Assembly: GCF_030272615.1 (NCBI RefSeq) | Contig: NC_081414.1 | Coordinates: forward strand, 234,991,733 to 235,055,732 | Length of the DNA: 64,000 bases | Source: Cryptomeria japonica | Lineage: Eukaryota; Streptophyta; Pinopsida; Cupressales; Cupressaceae | Direction: 5' to 3' | Part shown: in pieces, positions 35,399 through 47,031 of the stretch | Layout: each line of letters starts with the position of its first letter | Numbering within the stretch: position 1 is the stretch's first letter | Position numbers and translations under genes: made by a program | The notes under the pieces: generated by a model | The model's database searches: none | What the model was told of the DNA's origin: nothing | Seen by the model: only the letters and a program-made list of their open reading frames with translations

Positions 35399-37359
35399 TA
35401 CAAACATTGAGTTAAAAGAGTATAAATAGATGGAGGATCTAGACTCAATATCTGTACCTTAAAACTTATCCATGCATTAGGCTTCTCTGAGCAATCTATT
35501 GATCCACGCAAAAAGATCACTATCAAAGCATATGATGACAAAGAGAGATCATCCAAAGGAACAGTAATGTTTCCAATTCAAGTGGGACCAATACAAAAGG
35601 ACACTATGTGCCAAGTCTTAGACATAGACCTCACATACAATATCTTATTGGGTCAAACTTGGATACATGAAATGCAAGTAGTACCTTCTACTTATCATCA
35701 GTGTGTTAAGTTCCCCTACAATGGGGAAGAGATTTCTATATCAACAGATCATAATCCATTTCAACATTGTAATGCTACGGGGGCAGCCCAAGATAGCTTG
35801 GTTCCACATAATAGAGAAAAACAAAGTTACTCAGCACCAGATCTTCAACAAGAAAAGTCTACATCACTATCTATGGATTTCAAGCAGAAAATGAAAATCA
35901 AAGAGCAAGGCATGGGAGAATATTCTTTGGAACCCATGTGTTTGGCCAACTTACCAGCATCACCTAAATCTCATGGATTACCTATAGTATCAACACATCA
36001 AGCAACCCAGCCCATCACCAAATTTGATGGCAAATTTATTCATCTAGGCACTCTAGCACATGAATCAGAGGAGAAAGACATCCTTAGTTGGCTGTACAAG
36101 GATGAGGAAGAAGACAGAGCGACTACTGTGGAGGTAGCTATACCAACACACCTATATGGAAAAGGTTACTTGATCATGCAACAAATGGGATACAAGGGCA
36201 AAGGACCTATTGGTAAACATCAGGAAGGCATCACAAAACCATTAGACCCTCCTTCACAATTCAGTAAGGACAAGAAAGGATTGGGCTATGAATACATTTT
36301 ACCACCAAGGAAGACACCAAGAAAATACCAAAAACCTCAGTGGAAAGCAAAGAAGAAATACAAGGAGGACTCTTGGCAAGAGGCACTATTTGAGTCAGCA
36401 GAGACTATACACAAAGAACATGAACATCAAGAATGAAAGAATCACCAAAAGAAGCCCATCAAACAAAAGAAGGAAACATCTACTGTAGAAGCACATCATA
36501 TTCAAGAACCAAAATCCGACAAAGAGGACTCACCTCCTAGTAACATCATTCCTTCCCGAGGAGAGACAGTATATGAACAAATGCAAAGAGTGGAAGTAGG
36601 ATCTAACACAGAATCAGAGAAAACTCTCAAACTTGTATCAATCATCAAAGACCTGTTCTCACCCTACAACATACCAGTCCACAACACTACCAGAATCTGG
36701 GATAATACCTCTGAGACTGATTCCAATGAATATGAATGGGGCAGCTGTTCTAATGTTACTGAAGATATTTGTGCAAATGACAGTCATACACCCATCTCTC
36801 AAGAAGAACACGACACAGAATCTAGACCACTTGAATTTGGTCCACAAAATATCTATGATGCCAAGGAAAATGAGCAACGACATTATGAGCAAGTCTATAC
36901 AGAAGATGATACCATCGAAGACCTTGACAAAATCCTTAACTTATTTAACACCCAGGCCAACCACGATGATACCTCCATCCTGACACTTACAGCAGCTAAA
37001 CCTAATCCACCTAATGACTCCTTACCACTTGTCTTTCTTGACCTCATAGACTGGGACGAACCTGAAACTCATGATATACCAATTTTCCCAAATGACGAAT
37101 CCATTATCCATTACTTGTGTACTGTTAACTCAGAAACAGACTCTACCAGTGAAAAAAGTAATGACATCTTCAATCAGGGGAGTGCCAAGTCTCTCAGTCG
37201 CAAAAATGAACAACAGAAAAGATCTACTATTGAAAACCAGTCAATGGAAGCAATAGATCACAAAAAAGTAAAAATAAAGGACGCATCTAAGGGTGAAAAC
37301 CTTTTTAAGGCACCTAAAGATGGGAGACTTGATACTCTTCCTGAGCATTATCACGAGTG
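35399..37359 (+). pseudogene. pro: B protease and G-patch-like region, broken
   Basis: Protease active site RV-IDGGSRLNIC lies at about 35415-35460, after TGA at 35408 where C has Arg. YNILLGQTWIH follows. The G-patch-like stretch runs about 36155-36292 (YGKGYLIMQQMGYKGKGPIG ... KKGLGYE), then a basic KKYKEDSWQ region. An acidic linker follows with NEYEWG, matching NEWEWG and HEWEFD in A1 and C. Stops at 36434 and 37358 (Arg in C). The conserved order shows that the G-patch was part of the ancestral polyprotein. Confidence 0.82.
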
Positions 37360-37369
37360 ATCACCCATA

Positions 37370-39094
37370 TTGATTGAGCCCACTCAATCAATCAACATTA
37401 GTACTACAAAAGCAGCCAAAAATATGCGCCTTGCAAAATCTTTGACAGAGGAAGAAAGATCAGAGTTTATCAAAAATTTTAAAGAAAAGAAAATCAACTT
37501 TGCTTGGTCATATGAAGATATGCTCGGGATTGATCCAAAATTATTCATGCATCACTTATCCATTACTCCAGGAGCTAAGCTAGTCAAGCAAAAACTGTGA
37601 AAGATGAATCCACATGTGGCACTCATGGTTAAAGCTGAGCTGAAGAAACTATTAGATGTTGGATTCATTCGACCTATCAACTATGTCGAATGGATTTACA
37701 ACATTGTACCAGTATCAAAACCAGATGGCAGTATCAGAATATGCACTGATTTTAGAGATGTCAACAAAGCCTGTCCCAAGGATGACTTTCCTTTACCCAA
37801 TATTGACATAATTGTAGACCTCACAATAGGCCATGCAATGCTATCACTAATGGACTATTTTTCAGGCTATAATCAAATCAAGATAGCCTCGGAGGATCAA
37901 GATAGAACAACATTTACCTATCCTTGGGGAACGTACTGTTGGAATGTCATGCCTTTTGGCTTAAAAAATGCAGGAGCAACTTGTCAACGAGCAATTACAA
38001 CAATCTTTCATGACATGATGCATACCTTCATGGAGGACTATGTGGATGATTTACTAGCTAAATCATTCACTAGGGCAGAACATTTAAGCATCTTAGAAAA
38101 GATTTTTGATAGATTGGAAAAGTTCCAAGTCAGGCTCAACCCTAAGAAGTGTGTCTTCGGGGTTACATCAGGCAAGTTACTAGGCTACATAGTTTCAGCT
38201 AAGGGTATTGAAGTGGATCCAGAAAAGGTACAAGCCATTATGGAGATGCCACCACCAAAGAACATCAACCAACTCAGATCTCTACAAGGACGGCTCCAAT
38301 CAATCAGGCGATTCATCGCTCAACTAGCAGATAAAAGTCTATCATTCAATCATTTGCTACATAAAAATGTACCGTTCAAATGGGAAGCCAAATGTGCAGA
38401 AACATTTTATCAAATCAAGAAGTATCTAATGAATCCACCAGTTCTAGTACCACCAATAGCAGGGAAGCCACTCATTCTCTACATTTCAACAACAAATATA
38501 TCATCGGGGGCATTATTAGCACAACAGGATCAACAAGGCAACGAACGAGCTATATATTACATCAGCAAGACATTAAACGGATATGAACTCAACTATACAT
38601 TCATTGAGAAGGCTTGTCTAACAATAGTATTTGCCTCTCAAAAGTTTTGACACTACATGGTAGCTCACACAATTAAGCTAGTTGCAAAAATTGATTCTCT
38701 CAAATATTTACTCAGCAAAGTAGCTCTTACAGGCAAATTGGCTAAATGGGTCATGATTCTTAATGAATTTGATATCCACTACACAGAGCGACGAGCTATC
38801 AAAGGACAAGCAATTGCAAATCAACTGGCTAAAGCACCACTACCTGGAAAACAACCTACAGAAATCGAATTTCTGGACAAAGACGTTCTTGCTATTTCCA
38901 CCAAACAATGGACCTTATACTTTGATAGATCCTATACTCAACATGGCTCAGGTGTTGGCATTCTATTCATCACCCCTGAAGGGCACACCATACCAAGATC
39001 ATATAGGCTTATGTTTCCATGCACAAATAACATTGATGAATATGAGGCATTGGTTATAGGCATCAAAATGGTCGTGGAATGGAGAATCACATAA
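37370..39094 (+). pseudogene. B reverse transcriptase and RNase H, broken
   Basis: A well preserved reverse transcriptase: FIRPINYVEWIYNIVPVSKP, RICTDFRDVNKACPKDDF, MPFGLKNAGATCQRA and YVDD at 38039-38050. The thumb and RNase H follow (LILYISTTNISSGALLAQQ, YYISKTLNGYELNYT). The second RNase H begins YFDRSYTQHGSGVGILF, where the first catalytic Asp region has DRS instead of DGS. Stops at 37598 and 38648 replace Arg of the other copies; TAA at 39092 breaks the second RNase H. Confidence 0.92.
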
Positions 39095-40661
39095 TTAAAA
39101 GTCTACGAAGATTCACAACTAGTCATCAATCAAATCAACAATGACTACCAGACGAAGGACGACAAGCTGCTACCATACAAGCGAATGGTGGATGATTTTA
39201 AATAATATTTTGTACACATCACCTTCGAGAAAATACAAAGGTTGGACAACAGAGTAGCTGATGCAATGGCTACTATCGCTTCACTACTGCAAATTCCAAA
39301 GCAACAGAATCATTACGGGTTTCTGGTAGAGCAACTGTTCTCCCCAGCCTATGACCATTCTGATTCCCATGTTATTTATGCCTTGATCAGTTCTGACTCT
39401 CCATTATATGGACCGATATACGACTATCTTAAGAGCAATATCCTACCCATTGACCTATCTTGAAACCAAAAACGCAACTTTATCTAACAAGCCGCCCGTT
39501 ATACTCTCACTACTGATACTTTGTACCGTCGAGGTCTAGATGGTACTCTTCTTCATTGCCTTGATCATAATGAATCTAACTCCGCTTTACAAGAGCTTCA
39601 CGAAGGTATTTGTGGCACACATTCAAGTAGTCCTACTCTTGCTAAAAAGCTTCTAGGAATGGGATATTACTGGTCGAGAATGGAAAATGACTCTTATCAC
39701 TTTACAAAGAAGTGTCCTAAATGCCAAATCCATGGCAATCTTATACATGCACCAGCACAGGAACTGCAGCCATTCACAACATCCTGGCCCTTTTGTCAGT
39801 GGGGACTAGACTTAGTTGATAAAATTCATCCTTCATCTTCAAATGGACATAAGTTCATTATAACTGCAATAGAATACTTTACCAAGTGGATTGAAGTAGT
39901 CCCCATGACCACAGTAACTGGGAAACAAATAGCCTCTTTTATCCTTAATTATTTGATCTGTAGAAATATGGCATTCCAAGTTCCATCATCACAGATAATG
40001 GATGACCTTTCAAGAACCAAGATGTGCGATAACTATGTGAAAAATTCAAAATCCAACATCGTTTCTCTACACCTTACTACCCACAGGGGAATGGTTAGGT
40101 AGAAGCATCCAACAAAACAATATTGAAAATCCTAAAGAAAACAGTGAATGATGCAGGCAAAGATTGGCATGTACAACTCAATCCAACACTTTGGGCATAC
40201 AGAACTGCATCCGCACACCTATGGGAGCTACACCATATTCATTGGTATATGGATCAGAAGTAATTTTACCATTGGAGGTAGAAATTCCATCTCTTGGAGT
40301 CTCTTTGAAAGGCCTAATTCCAGATGAAGAGTATTGATTCAACCGACTGCAGGAGCTCAAACTTTTAGATGAAAGACACCAATGTTCCTACACTCATCTC
40401 AAAGTATATTAGTAGTGCATGTGCCGAAGCTACAACCACAAGGTCATTCCTAGAATTTTTAAAATTGGTGACCTAGTACTCAAGGAAAATCCTAGAAATC
40501 AGCAAGATCGGGAAAAGAAAGGGAATTTTGAACCTAACTGGTTAGGTCCCTATGTCATCATATGAGCCTATGGATCAGGCACTTATTAGCTAACAACTTC
40601 CAAAGGAGATGTGCTTGATGAACCAACTAACAACATCCATTTGAAGAAATACTACACTTGA
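39095..40661 (+). pseudogene. B second RNase H end and integrase, broken
   Basis: The end of the archaeal-type RNase H (YEDSQLVINQ, RVADAMATIASLL) is followed by integrase. HEGICGTHSSS ... CPKCQIHG is the zinc module, and WGLDLVDKIHP with an ITDNG remnant and GNG-VEASNKT are the core. Stops or frame changes occur at 39203, 39462, about 39965 (frameshift in the core), 40098, 40336, 40409-40414 (two adjacent TAGs), 40564 and 40588. The C-terminal end NNIHLKKYYT matches NNMHLRRFYT in A1. No chromodomain. Dead integrase. Confidence 0.87.
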
Positions 40662-42053
40662 GCAGTCTAATGCATGGAAAAGTCAAAAAATCAAAAAATA
40701 TCAAAAATCAATAAAAAGAAAAAAAAAGAGGTGCAATAAAAGCAACTGGTGAAAACCTGGCAACAGGCGCTATTGTGAGAGGACAACTCCTCTATCTATA
40801 TTTTACTACCATATTGTTATATCCATAGTTAAGCACTATTGGCCATCGCCCGACATTTTTATCATAATATCCATCCAGGACATACTTAGCGTAGTCACTA
40901 TCCTAGTTTATCCACATATCCTTTCGCCACATCTCACCATGGCTTGGTAATCACTGTACTTATCCACATTAAGAGGAACACTCAGCTAGGGGCATCATTG
41001 ATCAGAACTTGCAGCAAATTCAAGACGTCAAAACTTGTAGCAAACTCAGAACATCATATCCAACAAACAAACTCAACAATCACAAAACCACACATTGATC
41101 ACTTAATGAGATTCACAAAATATGATGGATGATTTTCTGAAGTATCAAATATTTGCATCTTGCATAAAGTTTTGAGTATTTTTGCACTTGAACTTTTTGA
41201 ATTATTGGATCCTCTACATTTTCTCAAACAAAAGCTTCAAAGCTAGAGAAATCCGTGGGGAGTCCAAAAATTTTTAGTTTTTGGTCTATGAGGCAATCAT
41301 TTGTATTGTGCAGATACTTGTCTCAAGATGTGATTCAAAGAATATCACTGAAGACATGATCCCACATTGCACATACAAATGGTTTAATCTTGTCTGTTTA
41401 TATGCAATCCACACTCAGGTCGTCCTAGTTCAATTATACCTTGACGCTTGTGCTATCTTGCAAAATCAAAAACCATGTAAATTTTTCTCAAGTCATTATG
41501 GTTCAATTATACCATTATGCTTGTATAAATTTTCAACATATCCCAAACAAATCAATGCTCAATGGTGATACCTACAAAGAAAGCAAAAACATGTGACTAT
41601 ACAAGGATGACCAATGCAGAATGAGGATTATCAAATCAATTAGTTGCATATCATTTTACAATTAGTTGCATATTATTTTAATCTTGCATTAGTATCACCG
41701 GCATATCATACATCTCATTTTCAAGATACATCTCACAACATATCATATCATACATCTCATTTTCAAGATACATCTCACAGCCTATCATATCATACATCTC
41801 ATTTTCAAGATACATCTCGTAAACATCATGCATTAACACATCATATTCATTAACTCTCGATGCACATACATCTAAGCACTGCATCATCATCATAAAAGCA
41901 TCAAAAATCATATAGAAAGCATAATCCATCACACGTCACATGCAAATCAATAAAAATGGTGTCATATATATGTCAAAAATGATCAATGTACAAAATATTT
42001 CATGTCTGTGCCAATATAACAAAATGATCAAAATACAATAGAGATAACGTCTC
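40662..42053 (+). other. B noncoding spacer between pol and the antisense gene
   Basis: About 1.4 kb without a gene. The post-pol motif GGTGAAAACCTGGC-AACAGGCGC is at 40748-40770, as after pol in A1 and C. A 42-bp tandem repeat is at 41706-41831. The rest is AT-rich with CATCTCA and CATATCA words. Confidence 0.6.
41706..41831. repeat. Tandem repeat, three 42-bp units
   Basis: TCATACATCTCATTTTCAAG restarts at 41706, 41748 and 41790, an exact 42-bp period with few changes. Confidence 0.92.
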
Positions 42054-44175
42054 TCAGGTATGACTATCTCCTAAAGGGGACGGTCTCACTGCAGATGTCC
42101 CAGCACTTGGATCTCCAAGTGGATCCTGTCTAGGAGGCCATGTCACGCCTCTGCTCTCTGTCCTCGACCCAGCCTCTCGGGATCGACTGGATCTTGACGC
42201 TGTGAAACTCAGCACTCGACGCTCCTTGGGCACTTCATCCTCATAATGCCTCCTATAGTACTCCACCTCCTTGCTCTCAAAGCTAGCTCTCTCAAGGTGT
42301 CTCTCATCGAGCCACCTGTTGTCGCTCTCTGCAAGCTCCTTTGCTCGACCCCGATGCTTTATCTTTGTATCCCGCTAGGTGGTAAGCTGAGTAATCTGAC
42401 GCTAATGCGCCAACAACTGTGTTTGCAACCACTGCACTGACAACTGCAGAGATCTAATTTGCACGTCCTCCCAATGCGTCGGAATCCACATCTACAAGGA
42501 TACCTGTGAAGGGGTACCCCCTGTCCCTCTACCTATCCTCGATGCTGGTGGAGGTAAAACATCTGACCTCCTCCTCTGGGTTGGTCGTCTAAAATCATCA
42601 TGCCCTCCCACAGTCGCTATCACCTCTCCAACCCTCTCCTCGCCCCCAACTCCAATAGCCAAACCTCCTCTCCCTCTATCCACCACATCCCATCGCACTA
42701 CTCTCTCAACCCGTATCCCTCTATCACCACCATCTCCACCCCTATCTCCTCTCCTCCCCCTATCCCCTCGCCGACCTCGGCCACCTCCTCTATTGTCTCC
42801 ACCATCGCCTCCTCCACCATCACCACCTCCCTCATCCACCTCCTCACCAGCCTCTCTCCATCTCCCTAGCCTCTCAGGCTGATCATCCTCATCATCTTCA
42901 AAAGTGAGAATCATCTTCACTGGATCTGATATCCTGACCACTGCATGCACTACAAAGAGTGTTGCAAACTCATCAGTCATCCCTGCATCCACTATCTCAA
43001 GGGCATAGTCCCATATCTGGCCGGCTAAGTGAAAGAAATCCTCAACTGTTGTCGTGCTATCAATAGTGGGTCCCCACTCTAGAACATCTTGTCTTCGCCG
43101 AGCATATAAACATGCTCCTTGTGGTACCCCCTGTTGTCGACCATATTGTCGCAACACTCGGCTATGCAAAAATCTCTCAATAACAAAGGGCGTCTGCCCT
43201 ATCAAATATCTGGACATGTATACATAGGGCATCTCCATCCCATGCTCTACCCATACCTCACAACCTATATATGGTCACCAGACAACCGTATCAATATCAT
43301 CCAAAACTCTCCTCCAGTGCTCTAGTTTGCCCAGCTTACGCTGGACAACTATCCCTCGATATCCATATGCATAAGCACACCCAACAGGCCTATCTCTGTC
43401 TGCCAGTGGCCTGGTTGTGGGAATATGCTCCCATGCCCATACCTGTAGCAGTGTAACTCCAGCTGATAAACTGCTATAACCCAAGTACACCACCTAATGC
43501 AGATCCCTATATAAGTGGGCCAACATAGCCGACCCGAATGCAAATTGGTGACCCTGTGTCACCATGTCCTCCAGGACCAACCCCCATCCTACGGCTAGTC
43601 CCTTCGCCCTATGGTCGAGACATAGGAAACCACCTATGAAACCTGCCAGCACTGATGGTAGAGGAGCGTAATCCAAATCTATGAACTCCTGCCAAGGGAT
43701 CTCGTATCCACAAACTATATCATCCTAAAGAATCCGACGAAGTGCCTCTATCCCACCCTCCTTAGTCTTCTCATAGGGTAGCAGTGCACCTACCACATGA
43801 ATCCGTAGAATCTGGTAGCAATCCTCAGGCGTCACTGTGATCTCGTCTGTCGCCAAATGAAAGGTGTTTGTATCACTATGCCACCTCTCGGCCAATGCTG
43901 TCAATAAACCCCGGTTAACGATAAATCAGGGCATCTCTAACAAAGAGGATAGACCACACCTCTCAATAATATCCCTTTCAGCATGTGTCAATCGTGGTAT
44001 CAATGACCACGGTCTCGAAAATTGCTCTCACAACTGAACCACTCCAATGCACTCCTGTCACAAAGCAAAACAAGTCCAATATCAGTTTCCTCATCAAAAC
44101 AATTCATATCAACTTGAAACTTTGAAAATCTAATCAAGTTCCACATCATATCAATCCATTTTCATATCAAATCAT

Positions 44176-44420
44176 ATCAACTTGTAACACAACTCAAGTT
44201 CCATAATCAAATCAACTTGTAACACAACTCAAGTTTCACATTCATATCAGCTTGTAAAACAACTCAAGTTCCACAACCATTGCAGCTTGTAAAAAAACTC
44301 AAGTTCAACATATATATCAACTTGAAACAATTCATATCAAATCAAGTTCATATTCACCATCCATATCAAATCAACATCAGATCAAAATCAACTTGAAACG
44401 TCGCAAATCAAATCAAGTTA
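44176..44420. repeat. Repeated small inverted repeat AACTTG...CAAGTT
   Basis: At least five units of about 45 bp, each with AACTTGTAA-ACAACTCAAGTT or a variant. The arms AACTTG and CAAGTT are complementary. They lie inside the intron of the B antisense gene, between the word cluster and exon 2. Confidence 0.75.
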
Positions 44421-44562
44421 TATCGGAACTCCTATTGGACAACTTATCAAAACAATGACAGCAGACACGCAGGCTGACAATTCGCACCCATCCCGACAAA
44501 ACTGGCATCAACCTACCAATTTTTCTTCATCCAAAAATCACACTTTTCCCAAACTTTTTCCA

Positions 44563-44985
44563 CCATGCGCTAAAAAAATCCTATCTACGCGCTAGCCTGC
44601 ACCTATGCGCTACCCTATCCTATCAAAGCACTACCCAATTTACCCTACACGCTAGCCTGCACCTACGCGCTATCCCTTTTCTCCAACGCACCACCTAACC
44701 TACCTTAAGCACTGAAATCCCCCATGCGCTATCCTACTTAGTTCCTGCAATGTAACCCTACCCCGCTACACTAGGTCACACCTATGCGCTACCTATGCCT
44801 ACCCATGTGACCCCCTAGGAACCCTATGCGCTACCCATTCTCTCCTATGCACTACCCTATGCACCCTCTGTGCTAACTTACATCAATGTGCTACCCTAAC
44901 CTACGCAGACGCTACCCTAGATCCTAAAGCACTACGCGTTGTTGAGCTTATTGTATGTGCTATGGGTTTTACCCGACGCGCTAAA
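44563..44985 (-). repeat. B word cluster (TAGCGCRT) inside the PMD intron
   Basis: About 20 copies and variants. On the given strand they read ACGCGCTA or ATGCGCTA, so on the antisense-gene strand TAGCGCGT or TAGCGCAT. This is the same word, in the same orientation relative to transcription, as in the B gag leader. Confidence 0.87.
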
Positions 44986-45220
44986 CCGTTAAATCCGTGT
45001 GACAAAATTGAAAAACATGTCTAAAATTGATAAAATAAAAATCCAAAAGGGGTCAAAAGGGCTGACTTACCAATGGTCCATACACGGCGAGCCTCTGATG
45101 CCTCCGAACGTGCTCAAATCAATGCGAAGAATAGGGAACCGACATGTTGACTTTTATCCAAGTGTCACTTTCTCCAAGGTCAACAAGCACAAATAAGACA
45201 AAAAGAAATCACTTTTTCCC

Positions 45221-45227
45221 TTTTATA
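45221..45227 (-). promoter_or_regulatory. TATA box of the B antisense gene
   Basis: CCCTATAAAAGGG on the minus strand, about 76 bases before the exon 1 ATG. It lies inside the element, before the PPT and outside the LTR, so the antisense gene seems to have its own promoter. Confidence 0.65.
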
Positions 45228-45557
45228 GGGTAAATCGAAATTAGGGTTACGTGGAGGAACGCGTAAATTAATCGCGGTGTCTCATACAACCCTACCAAAC
45301 ATCATTATCGAGAGATGAATCAAATAACCGCATTCAACATAGCCAAAAAATTTACAATGCAATGAAATTTATCAAATTTATCCAAATCAAATCAAATGTT
45401 CAAAATTTTTGATTCATCTCCTGAGGGGACATTATCAACATCATTTATCAAATCTCGAGCATGACATGAAAATCTCAAAACGACATACACACTGATCATA
45501 ACCAAATCATGACGACACATCATTTTCTTTGAATCAACATGTGCACACACGTCACTT

Positions 45558-45574
45558 CAAAGAGAGGGGCAAAA
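45558..45574 (+). other. Polypurine tract of B
   Basis: CAAAGAGAGGGGCAAAA abuts the TG of the 3' LTR. Confidence 0.88.
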
Positions 45575-47026
45575 TGTAGACGTATTAAAATGACCATATT
45601 CCTAAATGAATATTCAATGTTCATTTTATTCTCATTCCTCTATTTAGTTAAATCTAATCACCCACATTCTTCTATTTAATTAAATAAATTATTTAATTTA
45701 TTTAGTTAAATTCACTTAGGCCCTTTATGTCATTTAATTGAATAAATCATTTTATTTAATTAAATTCATTCTCCTTACTTTTTAATTAAATTTACATTTA
45801 ATTAATAGTTTACCCCAATTGAATAAATCTAATTTATTTAATTTCCCAACTTGCAACCAAATTGAAATAAAGCAATTATCCCTCATCCACTTGCATTTTC
45901 CTACATCTCCCACTTGCATCCTAACCCTATTCCTAATTTCTTCTAGAATCCATCTAATCCCAATCAATTAACCTAAACCCATCCATTATCCATTTTCCCT
46001 AAATTTGAGGAGGTCACTTCTCAAATTTGGAGTAAAGTCTTCAAAAGGCATTAAAGCCTTTATGCCTTCAACAAGCTAACTTGTTGAATACCCCCAAATT
46101 TGGAAGGACTCTTACAAATTTGTCCCCAAAGTCTTCAAACCATTAATGGTTAACTAACCCTTAGTGGCATGGTTAGAGACTTTTTGCCTAACTCAACCTT
46201 CATCCAACCCAGGGGTCTCATCAAGCATTCATTACTTTGACCATGGTTATCCCTTTAACCTTTGCACAAGAGTTTACCTTTTGGGTAAAAGCTTTATCCA
46301 TTGGATAAGCCTAACCTAACCTTAACCCTTGCCTTCTAAGGTAACCATGAAGTCTTCTCAAGCATTTAATGCTTCTTTCATCTCCTCTCAAGCAGTCTTA
46401 TGTTGACAATTGTCACCATTTCACTAGTGAAAATTGTAAACATGGACTGATAACTTTCAATCCTGACCCTTGATTAACTCCTTCAATCTTGACCATCCAT
46501 TGCCCTATTTTCACTATAAATAGAGCTCTCATTCCTCCATTTTAAGGATCCATGCAAGCTTTTAGTATCTCATTTATGCTCAAATTTATCAATACATCTA
46601 GCTTCTCTTTGTAAGAGGAATTAATCTAATAAGAATTTTAGACTATTTCCTTTATCATTAGCTTAAATCATTAACTAGTATATCATGTTAGGATAGTATT
46701 GCTACTAACCTTGTCATCTTATAATCTAGTTTACTTAATTTGTAAAAACATGCATAGATAGGATGCATTTCAAGCTAAAATAAATCTAAAGCATCCCTCG
46801 TTCTTGCATTCGTCATTCCTAAGTCACTTTGCTCAGTGATCCGAGAGCAAAGGCATTGGCTTGAGGGACCTTGTGAGATAGAGAACCGTGGAACCTACCT
46901 TGGGAAGTTGAGTCATTCTTCATGACTCCATAACTTGCACCAAGAAGTCCTATGGGTGTGTGGACAAGTATCTTTGAACACATTTTTTATATTTTAAGTT
47001 TCATTGACCCGCTTTTCCCGCACACA
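45575..47026 (+). repeat. 3' LTR of element B
   Basis: 1452 bp, TGTAGACG...CGCACACA, paired with the 5' LTR at 28689-30139. TATAAATA at 46515-46522. Together with the CTTAG duplications, the LTR pair defines an 18,338-bp element. Confidence 0.95.
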
Positions 47027-47031
47027 CTTAG
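47027..47031. repeat. Target-site duplication of B, right copy
   Basis: CTTAG directly after the 3' LTR, matching 28684-28688. Confidence 0.93.

Larger units (their letters stand above)
42054..45145 (-). pseudogene. B antisense PMD gene, two exons, broken by stops
   Basis: Exon 1 is 45145-45071 (75 nt, ATG start, ending YGPL, donor GGTAAGT). The intron is 44055-45070, with a T-rich tract and GACAG acceptor. Exon 2 is 44054-42054. Exon 2 keeps a single frame over 2 kb with only stops. PMD features are LTALAERWHSDTNTFHLATD, GFIGGFLCLDHRAKGLAVGW, FAFGSAMLAHLYRDLH, WAWEHIPTTRPL and RYLIGQTPFVIERFL. A Gly/Asp/Arg-rich linker (GGGRGRRGDRGRRGDRGG), a Gln/Leu coiled coil and EYYRRHYEDEV follow. One TGA in exon 1 (codon 9) stands where A2 and C have Arg. 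Function unknown. Confidence 0.86.

Noticed and set aside
40178-40360. Minus-strand frame in the B integrase region
   Set aside because: Shadow frame over the integrase C-terminal coding sequence, which has clear homologues on the plus strand.
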